From Burkholderiales bacterium (GTDB lineage: Bacteria; Pseudomonadota; Gammaproteobacteria; Burkholderiales; SG8-39), in NCBI GenBank assembly GCA_017880745.1, contig JADGRR010000235.1:1-5680 (forward strand): a stretch of 5,680 nt of DNA, in the 5' to 3' direction. This document shows positions 5,530 to 5,680 of the stretch, one piece after another. The position numbers and the translations under genes are program-made. The stretch's first letter is position 1; each line of letters opens with the position of its first letter. The notes beneath the pieces were generated by a model. It was not told the origin of the DNA, did no database searches, and saw nothing but the letters and a program-made list of their open reading frames with translations.

Positions 5530-5680
5530 CGTCGAAAAAACAATCGAGATCGAGGTCCTGCGCTATCGTCCGGAGCAGGACAAGGAACCGGTACTGCAAA
5601 CATACAAGGTCCCATTCACCGAAGATACGTCCGTGTTGCAGGGGCTGCAGTACATCAAGGACTACCTCGACGGCACGGTG
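5522..5680 (+). CDS. frdB: Fumarate reductase iron-sulfur subunit FrdB (partial, 5' end only)
   Basis: The ATG at 5522 lies inside the last codons of frdA, overlapping it by 8 bp, and the frame stays open to the window edge (53 codons). The start, MADVEKTIEIEVLRYRPEQD, and the later TSVLQGLQYIKDYLD resemble the N-terminal ferredoxin-like domain of FrdB, which passes electrons from membrane quinol to the FAD in FrdA. The cysteines for its [2Fe-2S], [4Fe-4S] and [3Fe-4S] clusters would follow outside the window, so they cannot be checked. GGGAG (5511-5515) and AGG (5517-5519) serve as a purine-rich ribosome binding region, aided by coupling to frdA. Confidence 0.92.
   Translation, partial: MADVEKTIEIEVLRYRPEQDKEPVLQTYKVPFTEDTSVLQGLQYIKDYLDGTV

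Overview
This GC-rich window from a bacterial chromosome carries parts of an anaerobic carbon and redox metabolism. No rRNA, tRNA, mobile element or CRISPR array was found. The E. coli-like fumarate reductase, the FNR-type operators and the GC-rich codon use suggest a facultatively anaerobic proteobacterium. A betaproteobacterium is my best guess, but that is inference only, because nothing in the window fixes the taxonomy.

Layout. (1) Positions 1-1387, minus strand: the N-terminal 462 codons of a large flavin/iron-sulfur oxidoreductase. It fuses an NfnA/SudB/PyrK-like FAD/NAD domain to an NfnB/SudA/GltD-like domain, and its 3' end lies off the left edge. (2) Positions 1388-1756: a non-coding leader and promoter region. 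It holds a near-consensus FNR box with a well-placed -10 element, a possible pseudoknot in the predicted 5' UTR, and a 14-bp perfect hairpin that ends the neighbouring gene. (3) Positions 1757-3397, minus strand: a MaeA-type malic enzyme of 546 codons whose catalytic residues are conserved, but with an in-frame TGA at codon 309 inside the nucleotide-binding Rossmann motif. (4) Positions 3398-3729: a divergent regulatory region with a perfect FNR consensus site (TTGATTTGGATCAA) and several palindromes. (5) Positions 3730-5529, plus strand: a complete frdA. (6) Positions 5522-5680, plus strand: the first 53 codons of frdB, overlapping frdA by 8 bp.

How the parts fit (inference): fumarate reductase uses fumarate as the terminal electron acceptor. 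Malic enzyme links the C4 pool to pyruvate and makes NAD(P)H. The Nfn/Sud-type fusion could balance NADH, NADPH and ferredoxin. FNR-like sites lie in both promoter regions, so the set looks like a small oxygen-controlled module.

The observation most worth following up is the in-frame TGA in an otherwise well-preserved malic enzyme. A two-part hairpin begins at the TGA and roughly fits the geometry of a bacterial SECIS element. A nonsense mutation or sequence error is the simpler explanation, and the two can be told apart by experiment.
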